A stretch of 34,157 nt of DNA, from NCBI GenBank assembly GCA_019635965.1, contig JAHBYK010000025.1:1-34157 (forward strand), written 5' to 3'. Source of the stretch: Parvibaculum sp. Lineage in GTDB: Bacteria; Pseudomonadota; Alphaproteobacteria; Parvibaculales; Parvibaculaceae. Shown in pieces: positions 15,358-26,790 of this stretch; position 1 is the first letter of the stretch, and each line of letters begins with the position of its first letter. The notes beneath the pieces were generated by a model. It was not told the origin of the DNA. It saw only the letters and a list, made by a program, of their open reading frames with translations, and did no database searches. Position numbers and translations under genes: made by a program.

Positions 15358-16473
15358 TTAGAACGAGACCGAGAGGACGAGACCGCCCGAGATCGAATCG
15401 TACTCGGCGCCACCGTTGAGCTCGACATCCGTCATCTGCAGGTCGAGACCCACATCGACGCCGGAGCCGAGGTTGTAGCCGCCGCCCGTCTGCCAGGTCT
15501 TGGCCTTCTCGCTGAAGCCGCCAGCAGCCGTGTTCTCGTTGTTCAGATAGGCAACGCCAACCGTCCACGGACCCGTGGCGTAGGAGAGACCGAGCGTCCA
15601 GACTTCCTGTTCCACGCCAGCCGCAGACACAATCGCGGTCGACGGACCAAAGCCGAGGTCTTCCGACTGATACCAGGCGCCGCCCAGCGTGAAGCCCGAC
15701 ATGCCGACATTGGCACCGAAGCCCCATTCTTCCGGGCTGGAGTTGTTGATCGGCGCATCGCCCGAGACATAGAAGCCGGACAGGCCGAGATCGACGCCGC
15801 CGAGGGAACCGGCATAGTTGAGCGCGATTTCCATCACGTCTTCGATCGACGTGTTGTTCGTCACAACGCCGAGGCGGTTCGGCGTCGGGCCGTTATAGGT
15901 GGTTTCCGGCGTGTAGGAGAGGCCGAGCTGGAAGCCGGCGAAGCGCGGGGTAAAGTAGGTCACCTTGTTCGCGTCAGCAGCCATCAGCGAGAAGGTCGAA
16001 TGACGGATGCCGTAAAAGGACGTGTCATTGACGTTCAGGATGTTCGGGCTGTCCACGCCGTTGCCCGGAACGAACCAGGGCGAGGTGTAGTGCATCTTGA
16101 AGGCCGCACCGTCCGTGCCACCGAGCTCGAACCGGCCGAAGCCGCCTTCGAGGTAGGTGAAGAGTTCGCGGAACGTGGCGTCGTTCGGCTGCCAATGCGT
16201 GTTCCAGTCGTCGCCGAGCGAGAGCGTGGCGAGGACACCGGCGACCATGCCGTTGTCGAGCGTGCCTTCGGCCTTGATGTCGATGTTGCGCGCAACGAGC
16301 TTCACGGCCGTGTCGTTGAACGCGGTGGCGCCGAAGTCGTCATGATCGATGACGTAGAAGCCAGTCGTGACCGTGCCGCCGACCGTGACATTGAGCGGGT
16401 CGCTCGCGAGCGCCGGGCCGGCGATCAGGCCAGCGGAGACGAGAGCGGTCGTCCCAAGGAGAGTCTTTTTCAT
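15358..16473 (-). CDS. Outer-membrane porin (Rhodobacter-type, Porin_4-like)
   Basis: 371 residues. A textbook signal peptide is present (MKKTLLGTTALVSAG..., cleavage after ALA near residue 23). The mature protein alternates amphipathic beta strands rich in Gly, Tyr, Asn and Asp, with LNVTVGGTVTTGFYVID at the start, FGRFELGGTDGAAFKMHY, QLGLSYTPE, and a C-terminal strand ending in phenylalanine (GGLVLSVSF), the outer-membrane sorting signal. It should form a trimeric general diffusion channel for small solutes. The gene stands alone with its own terminator and a long upstream region, as expected for a highly expressed, separately regulated porin. Preferred codons are used strongly. Confidence 0.92.
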   Translation of the reverse strand: MKKTLLGTTALVSAGLIAGPALASDPLNVTVGGTVTTGFYVIDHDDFGATAFNDTAVKLVARNIDIKAEGTLDNGMVAGVLATLSLGDDWNTHWQPNDATFRELFTYLEGGFGRFELGGTDGAAFKMHYTSPWFVPGNGVDSPNILNVNDTSFYGIRHSTFSLMAADANKVTYFTPRFAGFQLGLSYTPETTYNGPTPNRLGVVTNNTSIEDVMEIALNYAGSLGGVDLGLSGFYVSGDAPINNSSPEEWGFGANVGMSGFTLGGAWYQSEDLGFGPSTAIVSAAGVEQEVWTLGLSYATGPWTVGVAYLNNENTAAGGFSEKAKTWQTGGGYNLGSGVDVGLDLQMTDVELNGGAEYDSISGGLVLSVSF

Positions 16474-16608
16474 GTGTTCCTCGCAGTATCAGCTGAAAGC
16501 TGTTCCATTTGCACGAGCCCCGGAAGCATGTCCCCCAAGAGGATCTTTCCGAAGCTGCGTCCATCGCCGGGCCGACTGAAGAAACTGCCCCCCGAGCGCG
16601 TACCCCGA

Positions 16609-16637
16609 TTAATCCGTTGATAACCGCGTCGGGTCAA
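16609..16637 (-). promoter_or_regulatory. Candidate porin promoter
   Basis: On the minus strand TTGACC (16632-16637) is followed after 17 bp by GATTAA (16609-16614). The -35 is good and the -10 weak. A transcript would have about 130 nt of leader before the porin ATG, long enough for post-transcriptional control. Confidence 0.3.
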
Positions 16638-16957
16638 GCACACCGGACCGCATGACGAAGGAATGTCAGCGCATGTTGCGCAAATGGCACAAATCCGGTG
16701 ACGCACTGCCAAGCATCAGCGCGCGCTGCAATCGGCACCGTGCCGCAGAGCACTTTGCAATGGCGAAGAACGTAAATAAATCGCGCTGCCTGTCCAGCCG
16801 GATCGCCACCGCCCCCCGGCAAAGGCCAGCCCGGCGGCGCCGAGGATCCGACCGAAATGTGTGGTTTCAGAGACACACTCTCCCGCCGCGCCCGTCCTCC
16901 GAAGCGCTTCGCCTGTCCCGCCCCCGAGACGCGGCAGAAGCGCCGAAATCTGCGTGA

Positions 16958-16987
16958 TTGCGGGACGGTGCCTTCTCTCGCTATAAA
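16958..16987 (+). promoter_or_regulatory. Candidate promoter of the lipoprotein-leuS block
   Basis: TTGCGG (16958-16963) and TATAAA (16982-16987) with 18-bp spacing. TATAAA stands out in this GC-rich region. It lies about 115 bp upstream of the lipoprotein ATG. Confidence 0.4.
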
Positions 16988-17103
16988 GGCGCGCCGCCCT
17001 GTTTTCCGGCGGCAAGAGGCGACATTCAACTGCTCTCCGCGGGCCTTTGACCCAAGTACCGGCGGATTTGAGGGGCGTAACGCGAGAGGCTTGCCGTAAA
17101 TCG

Positions 17104-17670
17104 ATGACCTACCCCGCTTTGACACGCACGAAATTCACCGTCGCGGCGCTTTTTCTTGCGGCCGTGCTCGGGCTTACGGCCTGTGGCCCGTCGACCTCGA
17201 ACTATCCGGGCCGGCCCGACGGCAAGAGCGGCCCGAACAACCCGACCGGCGCGCAGCAGCGCGAATCAATCTTCGGCGAGGACGGCCTGCGGCTTTTCGG
17301 CGGCGGCAGCTCCGACGATGCGGCAGGCTCGGGCATCGGTGTCAACAGCTTCCTGTGGCGCGCCTCGCTCGACACGCTCTCCTTCATGCCGCTTGCCTCG
17401 GCAGATCCCTTTGGCGGCGTCATCATCACCGACTGGTATCGTGACCCCAAGGCCGAAGGCGAACGCTTCAAGGTCACGGTCTATATTCTCGACCGCCGCC
17501 TCCGCGCCGATGGCCTGAAAGTGGCGGTGTTCCGCCAGGCCCGCGACAATCGCGGCGATTGGGTGGATGCAAGCGTTGCCCCCGCCACGGCGATCCAGAT
17601 CGAGAATGCGATCCTCGTGCGGGCACGCCAGCTTCGCATCAACACGATCGAGGCTTCGGAAAAGAAATAA
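17104..17670 (+). CDS. DUF3576-like outer-membrane lipoprotein
   Basis: 188 residues from ATG 17104. The lipoprotein signal peptide has a short positive start (TRTKF), a hydrophobic core (VAALFLAAVLG) and lipobox L-T-A-C, giving a lipidated cysteine near position 25. The mature part has a flexible Gly/Pro/Asn-rich stretch, then a conserved domain (IGVNSFLWRASLDTLSFMPL, DPFGGVIITDWYRDP, FKVTVYILDRRLRADGLKVAVFRQ) typical of DUF3576 proteins, which precede leuS in many Alphaproteobacteria. Function is unknown; the conserved position before leuS, lptE and holA hints at envelope assembly. A TTG at 17047 would extend the frame, but the lipoprotein signal fixes the start. Confidence 0.88.
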   Translation: MTYPALTRTKFTVAALFLAAVLGLTACGPSTSNYPGRPDGKSGPNNPTGAQQRESIFGEDGLRLFGGGSSDDAAGSGIGVNSFLWRASLDTLSFMPLASADPFGGVIITDWYRDPKAEGERFKVTVYILDRRLRADGLKVAVFRQARDNRGDWVDASVAPATAIQIENAILVRARQLRINTIEASEKK

Positions 17671-17705
17671 TCGGGGCCCTTTAGGGGGCCTCCATCCAGA
17701 AAGGC

Positions 17706-17725
17706 GCCCCGCTTTCCGGCGGGGC
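17706..17725 (+). promoter_or_regulatory. Hairpin in the leuS leader
   Basis: Perfect seven-base arms GCCCCGC (17706-17712) and GCGGGGC (17719-17725), loop TTTCCG, ending 13 nt before the leuS ATG. No T-tract follows, so it is not a standard terminator. It could influence ribosome access, or merely separate the lipoprotein and leuS transcripts. Confidence 0.45.
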
Positions 17726-17738
17726 CACGCATACGGCC

Positions 17739-20345
<2,607 letters not shown>

Positions 20346-20882
20346 TCGCTCGCGGGCCGGATCGCAGTGGCTGGCGCTCGGCATGCTGCTGCTTGTCGCG
20401 CCCGCACTTGCGTCCTGCGGCTTCACCCCGCTTTATGCCGAACGCGGCGCCGCTTCCGTGTCGGCCGATCTTTCCGCTCTCGATGTTCGCGCACCGGACA
20501 CGAAGCTTGGCCGCGAGCTGAAATACAATTTGCTCGACCTGCTTTCTGGCTCCGGCAATCCGCCGTCCAACCCCGCCTATGTGGTGGAGCTCGCGCCGAC
20601 CGTCTATGACGAGGATCTGGCGATCGAGCGCGACGCCGACGTGACGCGCAAGAACATGGTCATGGTCGTGCCCTTCCGCCTGGTCGATACGGCGACGAAC
20701 AAGATCGTTATGCGCTCGACCGCGCGTTCGCGCTCCTCCTATAACCGCGTCGATTCCGAGTTTGCGAATATCGTTGCCGCGCAGGACGCGGAACGGCGCA
20801 TCGCGCGCTCCATCGCCGACGATATCAAGCTGCAGCTTTCGATCCATTTCGACCGCCAGGCCCGCGCCGGCGGCTGACGCCC

Positions 20883-21926
20883 GTGAAGATCGCACCCCGC
20901 GACGCAGACCGTTTCGTCACCCGGCCCGATCCGAAGGCAGCGGCGATCCTCGTCTATGGGCCTGATGCGGGGCTCGTGACATCGCGCATCAAGACCATGA
21001 TGAAGACGGTGGTGGACGATCTCTCCGATCCGTTCCGCATCGCCGAATTGTCCGACAGCGATCTCAAAGGCGATCCGGCACGGCTTGCCGACGAAGCGGC
21101 TGCGATTTCCATGCTGGGTGGACGGCGCGTCGTGCGTGTGCGGGGTGCGGCAGATGGCTTGAGCAGGATCTTCGAGAGCTTTCTTGCCGGTCCGGCAGGC
21201 GACGCACTTGTGCTGGTGGAGGCAGGCGAACTCGGTCCCCGCTCGTCCTTGCGCCTGCTTTTTGAAGGCGCGGAAAATGCCGCCGCCATAGCCTGCTACG
21301 CCGACGACCGGGGCTCGCTCGAAAGCGTGATCCGCGCGCGGCTCGCCGCCGAAGGGCTCGTCCCGGAACCGGCGGCGCTGCAATATCTCCTCGAGAATCT
21401 GGGATCGGATCGCGGCGTGACGCAGAGCGAGCTTGAAAAGCTGATCCTTTATGCCGGACCCGGAAAGCCGGGTGAAAGGCGGGAGGTGACGCTTGACGAT
21501 GCGCGCGCAAGCGTCGGCGACAATGCGGGCTTAAGCCTTGATGAAGTGATCGACGCGGCAATGGACGGCGACATGGAAGGCCTCGACACGGCGCTTGCCC
21601 GCGCGCGCGCCGCCGATACGAATGCCATTACGATCCTCAATGCGCTTTCGCGCCACCTGGCGCAGCTTCATCTCGCTTCGGCGCGGATCGAAACCGGCAG
21701 CGACATGGAAGGGGCCATTCGCAGCTTCCGCCCGCCGGTGCATTTCAACCGGAAAAACTCCGTACAAAGACAATTGCGCGCCTGGAACCGGAAGAAGCTC
21801 GACCGCGCACTGGCCCTTGTGCTCGAGGCGGAAGGCCAGTGCAAGACGTCGAACCAGCCCGACACGGCGATCTGCGGACAGACGCTTCTGCGGATCGCAC
21901 AGGGCGCGCGCGCCGGGCGGCGGTGA
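20883..21926 (+). CDS. holA: DNA polymerase III delta subunit
   Basis: 347 residues beginning at GTG 20883. Delta is the wrench subunit of the clamp loader that opens the beta sliding clamp. Visible are the N-terminal AAA+-like fold (AAILVYGPDAGLVTSRI, without a functional Walker A, as expected for delta), RIAELSDSDLKGDPARLADEAAAISMLGGRRVVRV (the clamp-contacting region), and the C-terminal helical collar (NAITILNALSRHLAQLH, FHFNRKNSVQRQLRAW-like segment, LVLEAEGQCKTS). Five bases after lptE, it is the last gene of the leuS-lptE-holA run. It is convergent with parB across a 175-bp gap. Confidence 0.94.
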   Translation: MKIAPRDADRFVTRPDPKAAAILVYGPDAGLVTSRIKTMMKTVVDDLSDPFRIAELSDSDLKGDPARLADEAAAISMLGGRRVVRVRGAADGLSRIFESFLAGPAGDALVLVEAGELGPRSSLRLLFEGAENAAAIACYADDRGSLESVIRARLAAEGLVPEPAALQYLLENLGSDRGVTQSELEKLILYAGPGKPGERREVTLDDARASVGDNAGLSLDEVIDAAMDGDMEGLDTALARARAADTNAITILNALSRHLAQLHLASARIETGSDMEGAIRSFRPPVHFNRKNSVQRQLRAWNRKKLDRALALVLEAEGQCKTSNQPDTAICGQTLLRIAQGARAGRR

Positions 21927-21954
21927 GAGGCAGGCGCGGCGCAGGCGGGCGAGC

Positions 21955-21968
21955 GGTAACGCGTTACC
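21955..21968. repeat. Perfect 14-bp palindrome GGTAACGCGTTACC
   Basis: Located between the convergent ends of holA and parB, 28 bp after the holA stop. The CG-centred dyad resembles LacI/GalR-type operators, but no such regulator is in the window. A short CCCC-AAAATC-GGGG stem follows directly and could help end transcription. Confidence 0.5.
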
Positions 21969-22101
21969 CCAAAATCGGGGCCGCTGTCACCGGAATGTCA
22001 TGAAACTGCCATGAGAGCCAGCCGCCCTGCCGGTGTCGCAACGGAGCTGCCCCCCTTCCGGCCGGCGGAGGGGACAATTTGCTCCGTAGGCGGACAGTCG
22101 C

Positions 22102-23022
22102 TCAGTGCTGCATCTTCTGGGCCGGGCGGCCGGCGAGACGGCGGCAGATCTCGTCGAGCTGCTCGAGCGACTTGTAGGCGATCTTCACCTCGCCCCCCTT
22201 CTCGCCCGAATAGGAAATTTCGACCTTGAGACCGAGCTGGTCGGAGATGTTCTTTTCGAGCGCCAGCGTATCGGCGTCCTTTTCGGCCCTGGGCAGGGCC
22301 TTCGGCCTGGTCCCGGCCTGGGCCGGCGCTTCGCTCTTTCGCGTGAGCGCCTCCGCCTCGCGGGCCGACAATCCCTTGGCGACGATCTCGCGTGCGAATT
22401 CTTCTGCGCGCTCATGCCCGATCAGCGGCCGCGCCTGACCGGCCGACAGCTTGCCCTCCTCGATCAGCCCGCGCACGCCTTCCGGCAGGGAGAGAAGGCG
22501 AAGCGTATTTGCGACATGGCTGCGGCTCTTGCCGATCAGCTTCGAGAGCTTTTCCTGCGTATAGTCGAATTGCTGCATCAGCCGCTCATAGCCCGCCGCC
22601 TCTTCGACGGCATTGAGATCGGCGCGCTGCACATTTTCGATGATGGCGATTTCGAGCGACTCGGCATCCGTCAATTCCTTGACGATGACCGGCACCTGAT
22701 GAAGCTGCGCCGCCTGGGCCGCACGCCAGCGCCGCTCGCCTGCGACGATCTCGAAGGCGTTTGCCTCACCGGCAACGGGCCGCACGACGATCGGCTGAAG
22801 GATGCCTTTCTCGCGGACCGAGTTGGCGAGGTCTTCCAGATCCTCCGGCCGGAAAGTATGGCGCGGCTGAAAGGGATTGGGGCGCAGGAACTCGATCGGC
22901 ACCTCGCGCACGCCGCGCGGCGCCGCTGCCTCCTTGTCGCCCAGCGCGAAGGCGGTGTCCTCGCCGATCAGCGCCGCAAGACCACGTCCGAGCCGGCTGG
23001 GTGTATCGTCTGCCATGGTCAT
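22102..23022 (-). CDS. parB: Chromosome partitioning protein ParB
   Basis: 306 residues from ATG 23022; starts at 23049 or 23016 are in frame too. ParB binds parS, spreads as a CTP-dependent clamp and drives origin segregation with ParA. The N-terminal LGRGLAALIG (11-20) is the ParA-stimulating peptide. The CTPase/ParB domain contains NPFQPR (49-54), GERRWRA (95-101) and IENVQR (128-133). The helix-turn-helix lies around 155-178 (YTQEKLSKLIGKSRSHVANTLRLL), and a C-terminal dimerisation segment follows an Ala/Pro-rich linker. Three candidate parS sites lie 1.7-4 kb away. It is separated from parA by 237 bp with its own possible promoter. Confidence 0.96.
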   Translation of the reverse strand: MTMADDTPSRLGRGLAALIGEDTAFALGDKEAAAPRGVREVPIEFLRPNPFQPRHTFRPEDLEDLANSVREKGILQPIVVRPVAGEANAFEIVAGERRWRAAQAAQLHQVPVIVKELTDAESLEIAIIENVQRADLNAVEEAAGYERLMQQFDYTQEKLSKLIGKSRSHVANTLRLLSLPEGVRGLIEEGKLSAGQARPLIGHERAEEFAREIVAKGLSAREAEALTRKSEAPAQAGTRPKALPRAEKDADTLALEKNISDQLGLKVEISYSGEKGGEVKIAYKSLEQLDEICRRLAGRPAQKMQH

Positions 23023-23134
23023 CGCTTCCCTTCCAATGCCTTCCGTCAAAATCCCGTCCGCCTCTGCCTGCTACTCAACCTGCCGTGAAAGCCGGGGCCC
23101 CGCCCCGGTAGCACCGGCCCTACCCGCCAATAAT

Positions 23135-23156
23135 GGCGGAAAATCGGTGTTCCGCC
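23135..23156 (-). promoter_or_regulatory. Inverted repeat in the parB leader
   Basis: GGCGGAA (23135-23141) and TTCCGCC (23150-23156) around an eight-base loop, 113-134 bp upstream of the parB start. It could be a leader hairpin or an operator. Confidence 0.35.
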
Positions 23157-23172
23157 CCCTATGGCCCTACCC

Positions 23173-23200
23173 CGTATGACCCAATTTCAAATGGTTTCAA
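23173..23200 (-). promoter_or_regulatory. Candidate parB promoter
   Basis: On the minus strand TTGAAA (23195-23200) and CATACG (23173-23178) are 16 bp apart. The area is AT-rich against the background and contains the direct repeat TTTCAAA at 23185-23191 and 23195-23201, ten bases apart. The -10 match is poor. Confidence 0.27.
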
Positions 23201-23224
23201 ACGGTTAAAGGATTTTTCTTGAGA

Positions 23225-23240
23225 CAGGTCAGATGACCTG
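23225..23240. repeat. Palindrome CAGGTCA-GA-TGACCTG after parA
   Basis: Seven-base perfect arms with a two-base centre, 20 bp beyond the parA stop. No T-run follows on the parA strand. With so short a centre it suits a dimeric protein binding site at least as well as a terminator. Confidence 0.5.
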
Positions 23241-23259
23241 CCCTATTCGCAACCGAAAT

Positions 23260-24207
23260 CTACGCGGCCGAACGCCGGATCGCCCGCTCGCGCTGGATCA
23301 TCTCCGCGGCAAGTTTCATATAGGCCTTGGAGCCCGCGCAGCGGTGATCGTAGACCAGCGCCGGCTTGCCATAGGACGGGGCTTCCGAAATGCGCACATT
23401 GCGCGGAATGACCGTTCGATAAACCTTGTCGCCGAGATGGGTGCGCACATCGCTCGCCACCTGGTCCGAGAGCTTGTTGCGCTGATCGAACATGGTGAGC
23501 ACGATGCCCTGAATTTCGAGCCGGGGATTGAGGCTGGTCTTTACGCGCTCCACCGTACGCAGAAGCTGGCTCAAACCTTCCAGCGCGAAGAACTCGCATT
23601 GCAGCGGCACCAGGATCGCATCCGCCGCCGTCATCGCATTGATGGTGAGCAGGTTCAGCGAGGGCGGGCAGTCGATCAGCAGATAGGAATAGGGCCGCGC
23701 GGTCATCGCCTTTTCCGCTTCGCTCGTCTCGCGCTGCTTGCCATTGCGCGGCATCCGCGCCAGCGCGTCGCGCAGCCTGTGCGAGCGGCGCTGCACCGTC
23801 GCAAGCTCAAGCTCGGCGCCAAGGAGATCCATCGTAGACGGAACAATATCGAGACCCGGCACCTTCGTCGGCACCACCGCATCTTCGATGAGGGCAGCCC
23901 CGATCAGCACATCATAAGCGGAGACCTTGCGCTCGGCTGCCGTGATTCCAAGTCCGGTGCTGGCATTGCCCTGCGGATCGAGATCGACGATCAGCACACG
24001 CTCACCGACAGCGGCAAGCGCCGTGCCGAGATTGATTGCTGTCGTGGTCTTGCCGACGCCGCCCTTCTGATTGGCAACGACAAGGATGCGCGGACGATCC
24101 GTGGACGGAGCAACCAGCCGGTCCGACCCGGTAGTACCTTGCGTGGAAGGAATGGAAGCGGCTGTCTTTGCCGCGTCAGCTACCAGCGTCTTGTCGGTCT
24201 GTTCCAT
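23260..24207 (-). CDS. parA: Chromosome partitioning ATPase ParA
   Basis: 315 residues. ParA is a nucleoid-bound ATPase that moves ParB-parS complexes. The deviant Walker A K48-GGVGK53-TT, the A' motif DLDPQGNAS (75-83) and Walker B LLIDCPPSLN are all present, followed by LVPLQCEFFALEGLSQL. A 40-residue flexible N-terminal extension (Ser/Thr/Ala-rich) precedes the core strand ILVVANQKGG. The start ATG lies 32 bases inside the end of rsmG, so translation is probably coupled. The mnmG-rsmG-parA-parB order is the classic origin-proximal arrangement. Confidence 0.96.
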   Translation of the reverse strand: MEQTDKTLVADAAKTAASIPSTQGTTGSDRLVAPSTDRPRILVVANQKGGVGKTTTAINLGTALAAVGERVLIVDLDPQGNASTGLGITAAERKVSAYDVLIGAALIEDAVVPTKVPGLDIVPSTMDLLGAELELATVQRRSHRLRDALARMPRNGKQRETSEAEKAMTARPYSYLLIDCPPSLNLLTINAMTAADAILVPLQCEFFALEGLSQLLRTVERVKTSLNPRLEIQGIVLTMFDQRNKLSDQVASDVRTHLGDKVYRTVIPRNVRISEAPSYGKPALVYDHRCAGSKAYMKLAAEMIQRERAIRRSAA

Positions 24208-24856
24208 GGAGGCCTCTCACCTTCAGCACGGAACCGCCGGGGTCCGACTGACTGGGGGAATGTTCAGCCTCAAATATCCAATTTTTCCGGGCGGCGGTCA
24301 ATTCATCCTGTAGCCCCTGCCCCTTCAAAAAGAGGCCAAGGCTGTCCGGTCCGAAAAGCGGCGTGGCCCAGCCGAACAGGCGGTCCAGCGGCGCAAGTGC
24401 CCGTGCGGAAATGACATCGTACACCCCCGCTTCCCTGACAAATGCCTCAATCCTTTGATTATGCACCTGAGCCGGCGCACCCGTCGCGCGGATCACCTCG
24501 CGCATGAAGACACATTTTCGCTGGTCGCTTTCAACCAGATGCATCTCGAAACCCGCCCTCTCCCGAAGCAGAATGGCCACGACCAGCCCAGGAAAGCCGC
24601 CGCCGGAGCCAAGATCGGCCCAGCGCCGCGCACCCTCTGGCGCAAGCCCTGCCAACTGGGCAGAATCCAGCATGTGGCGCCGCCACAGATCGTCCAAAGT
24701 GCTGACGGAGACGAGATTTATGCTTTTCTGCCACTTTCGAAGCAGGGACTCGTATAGCGTGAGCAGGGCAATTGTTTCACGTGAAACATGTGTCGCGGCG
24801 GAAAAGGATTCCGCATCAATGACTTGGGGCTGACCGGACACAATATGTTGGGGCAT
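24176..24856 (-). CDS. rsmG: 16S rRNA (guanine-527-N7) methyltransferase RsmG
   Basis: 226 residues from ATG 24856; a TTG at 24874 would add six residues and overlap the mnmG stop. RsmG methylates G527 of 16S rRNA with S-adenosylmethionine. The SAM loop DLGSGGGFPG (81-90), the NLVS and RH-x-LDS segments (48-66), VESDQRKCVFMREV and ISARALAPLD are all present. Codons for residues 23-28 (HVSRET) coincide with a perfect parS palindrome, so this N-terminal sequence is constrained by ParB binding as well as by protein function. The 3' end overlaps the parA start. Confidence 0.95.
   Translation of the reverse strand: MPQHIVSGQPQVIDAESFSAATHVSRETIALLTLYESLLRKWQKSINLVSVSTLDDLWRRHMLDSAQLAGLAPEGARRWADLGSGGGFPGLVVAILLRERAGFEMHLVESDQRKCVFMREVIRATGAPAQVHNQRIEAFVREAGVYDVISARALAPLDRLFGWATPLFGPDSLGLFLKGQGLQDELTAARKNWIFEAEHSPSQSDPGGSVLKVRGLHGTDRQDAGS
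24773..24788. promoter_or_regulatory. parS site (perfect TGTTTCACGTGAAACA), inside rsmG
   Basis: A perfect 16-bp palindrome matching the alphaproteobacterial parS consensus bound by ParB. It is about 1.75 kb upstream of the parB start and lies within the rsmG coding sequence. Confidence 0.88.
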
Positions 24857-24870
24857 ACCAGATGTAGGCC

Positions 24871-26727
24871 TCAAGCACTGCGCTTTTGTTTCACGTGAAT
24901 CATTAGCGTTGTCAGCGCCGCCGGCGTCATGCCGTCCACCCTCGCCGCCTGCCCCAGCGTGGCCGGCCGCGCAGCCGAAAGCTTCTGCCTGACCTCGATG
25001 GAAAGCCCGGCGATGGCGGAATAGTCGATGCTGGAAGGCAGCGCGAGGCCTTCATCCTTGCGGAACGCCCGAATATCGGCCTCCTGACGGTCTAGATAAC
25101 CCGCATATTGCGCCTCGATCTCGACCTGCTCCGCAATCTCCGGCTCGATGTCCTGCAACTCAGGCCAGATCTGCCCCAGACGCGCCATATCGACATCCGG
25201 ATAGGCCAGAAGATCGCCCACGGAGCGCGGAATCCCGTCCTGATTGACCTTGAGCCCCTGCCGGGCAAGCTCGCTCGGCGTCGCCGCCAGACCGCTGCAG
25301 AGGCTCCGCGCGGCCTCCAGAGCCGCTTCCTTGGCCCGGAACGCCGCCGCCCTCGCCTCACCCACCGCGCCTGCCGCGATCCCTGCCCCAGTCAGCCGCT
25401 GGTCGGCATTATCGGCGCGAAGCGTCAGGCGATACTCGGCCCGTGACGTGAACATCCGATAGGGCTCGGAAACACCCCGCGTAACGAGATCGTCGATCAT
25501 TACCCCGGTATAGGCCTCCGCCCGGTCCAGGATGAAGGGGCCGGCACCTTTGGCGGCCAGCGCCGCATTGAGGCCCGCCACAAGGCCCTGCGCCGCCGCT
25601 TCCTCATAGCCCGTGGTGCCGTTGATCTGCCCGGCGAGATAAAGACCCGGCAATTTGCGCGCTTCAAGCGCAGGCGTCAGCTCGCGCGGGTCGATATAGT
25701 CATATTCGATGGCATAGCCGGCCCGTTTCATCACTACCTTCTCAAGCCCCGGAATGGTCTTGAGGAAGGCAAGCTGCACCTCTTCCGGCAGCGCCGTCGA
25801 AATCCCGTTCGGATAGATCGTGTCGTCGTCGAGCCCTTCCGGCTCAAGGAAGATCTGGTGGCTGTCGCGCTCGCGGAACCGCACCACCTTGTCCTCGATG
25901 GAGGGACAATAGCGTGGCCCCACCCCCTCGATCCGGCCAGCATAGACCGGCGAGAACCTGAGGTTCTCCTCGATGATCCGGTGCCCTTCCCCGGTCGTTC
26001 GCGTGATATGGCAGGAAACCTGGGGCGTGGTGATCTCCCGCGTCAGGAAGGAAAACGGCACCGGCGGATTGTCGCCGGGCTGCTCCTCAAGCGAGCCCCA
26101 ATCGATACTGTCCGCTGCAAGCCGCGGCGGCGTGCCGGTCTTGAGGCGGCCGAGCTTCAGACCCAGCCCGTAAAGCCGGTCGGAAAGACCAAGCGCAGGC
26201 GCCTCGCCCACACGGCCCGCCGGGATGCGTTCTGTGCCAATATGAATCATTCCCCGCAGGAACGTGCCCGTGGTCAGCACCACGCGGCGGGTGCGGAACT
26301 GGCGGCCATCCCCGGTGATGACGCCGCGCACCTCCCCGCCCTCGACAAGGAGATCGGAAACCCCGCCCTCAATCACCTCAAGATTGCGATGGTTGAGGAT
26401 CGCCTCCTGCATCGCCTGACGGTAGAGCTTGCGGTCGGCCTGGGCGCGAGGGCCGCGAACGGCCGGACCCTTGCGGCGGTTGAGCAGCCGGAACTGGATG
26501 CCAGCCGCATCGGCGACGCGGCCCATCAGCCCGTCCAGCGCATCGACCTCGCGCACGAGATGGCCCTTGCCGAGCCCGCCGATTGCCGGATTGCAGGACA
26601 TTTCGCCGATGGTCGCAATCCTGTGCGTGATGAGCGCCGTGCGCGCGCCTGCCCGCGCCGCAGCAGAGGCCGCTTCGCAGCCCGCATGGCCGCCGCCGAT
26701 CACGATCACATCGAACTCGCGGGTCAT
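24871..26727 (-). CDS. mnmG: tRNA uridine-5-carboxymethylaminomethyl modification enzyme MnmG (GidA)
   Basis: 618 residues from M at 26727 ([20 protein letters not shown]); codons upstream in frame are not conserved-looking. MnmG is an FAD protein that with MnmE adds the cmnm5 group to the wobble uridine of certain tRNAs. Visible are the dinucleotide loop [10 protein letters not shown] (11-20), the family signature [46 protein letters not shown], and the C-terminal MnmE-binding helices. The stop nearly abuts the rsmG start. Codons for the last residues (IHVKQ) carry a one-mismatch parS. The upstream leader holds the GANTC cluster. Confidence 0.97.
   Translation of the reverse strand: MTREFDVIVIGGGHAGCEAASAAARAGARTALITHRIATIGEMSCNPAIGGLGKGHLVREVDALDGLMGRVADAAGIQFRLLNRRKGPAVRGPRAQADRKLYRQAMQEAILNHRNLEVIEGGVSDLLVEGGEVRGVITGDGRQFRTRRVVLTTGTFLRGMIHIGTERIPAGRVGEAPALGLSDRLYGLGLKLGRLKTGTPPRLAADSIDWGSLEEQPGDNPPVPFSFLTREITTPQVSCHITRTTGEGHRIIEENLRFSPVYAGRIEGVGPRYCPSIEDKVVRFRERDSHQIFLEPEGLDDDTIYPNGISTALPEEVQLAFLKTIPGLEKVVMKRAGYAIEYDYIDPRELTPALEARKLPGLYLAGQINGTTGYEEAAAQGLVAGLNAALAAKGAGPFILDRAEAYTGVMIDDLVTRGVSEPYRMFTSRAEYRLTLRADNADQRLTGAGIAAGAVGEARAAAFRAKEAALEAARSLCSGLAATPSELARQGLKVNQDGIPRSVGDLLAYPDVDMARLGQIWPELQDIEPEIAEQVEIEAQYAGYLDRQEADIRAFRKDEGLALPSSIDYSAIAGLSIEVRQKLSAARPATLGQAARVDGMTPAALTTLMIHVKQKRSA
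24887..24902. promoter_or_regulatory. parS-like site (one mismatch), at the 3' end of mnmG
   Basis: TGTTTCACGTGAATCA differs from the perfect palindrome at one position (A to T at 24900). It is 98 bp from the first parS, close enough for both to be loaded in one ParB complex. Confidence 0.7.
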
Positions 26728-26790
26728 CGAAAACACCGGCTGACAAAGAAATGGCAAGATGACGAAAAAGTGCCTGCGGCCGTAAGAACG

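Larger units (their letters stand above)
16474..17103. other. 630-bp intergenic region between porin and lipoprotein genes
   Basis: A divergent promoter region with no gene I accept; frames here are short, arginine-rich and overlap each other on both strands. It contains a candidate porin promoter (16609-16637), a candidate promoter for the lipoprotein gene (16958-16987), and a 13-bp palindrome CGGCAC-C-GTGCCG at 16733-16745 that could bind a regulator. A small RNA in this space cannot be excluded. Confidence 0.55.

Noticed and set aside
15280..16620. 446-residue open frame opposite the porin
   Set aside because: Antisense to a porin with clear signal peptide and C-terminal phenylalanine; it also runs through the porin terminator.
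16652..17015. Overlapping arginine-rich frames on both strands in the porin-lipoprotein gap
   Set aside because: They contradict each other, lack start signals and show no protein-like pattern.
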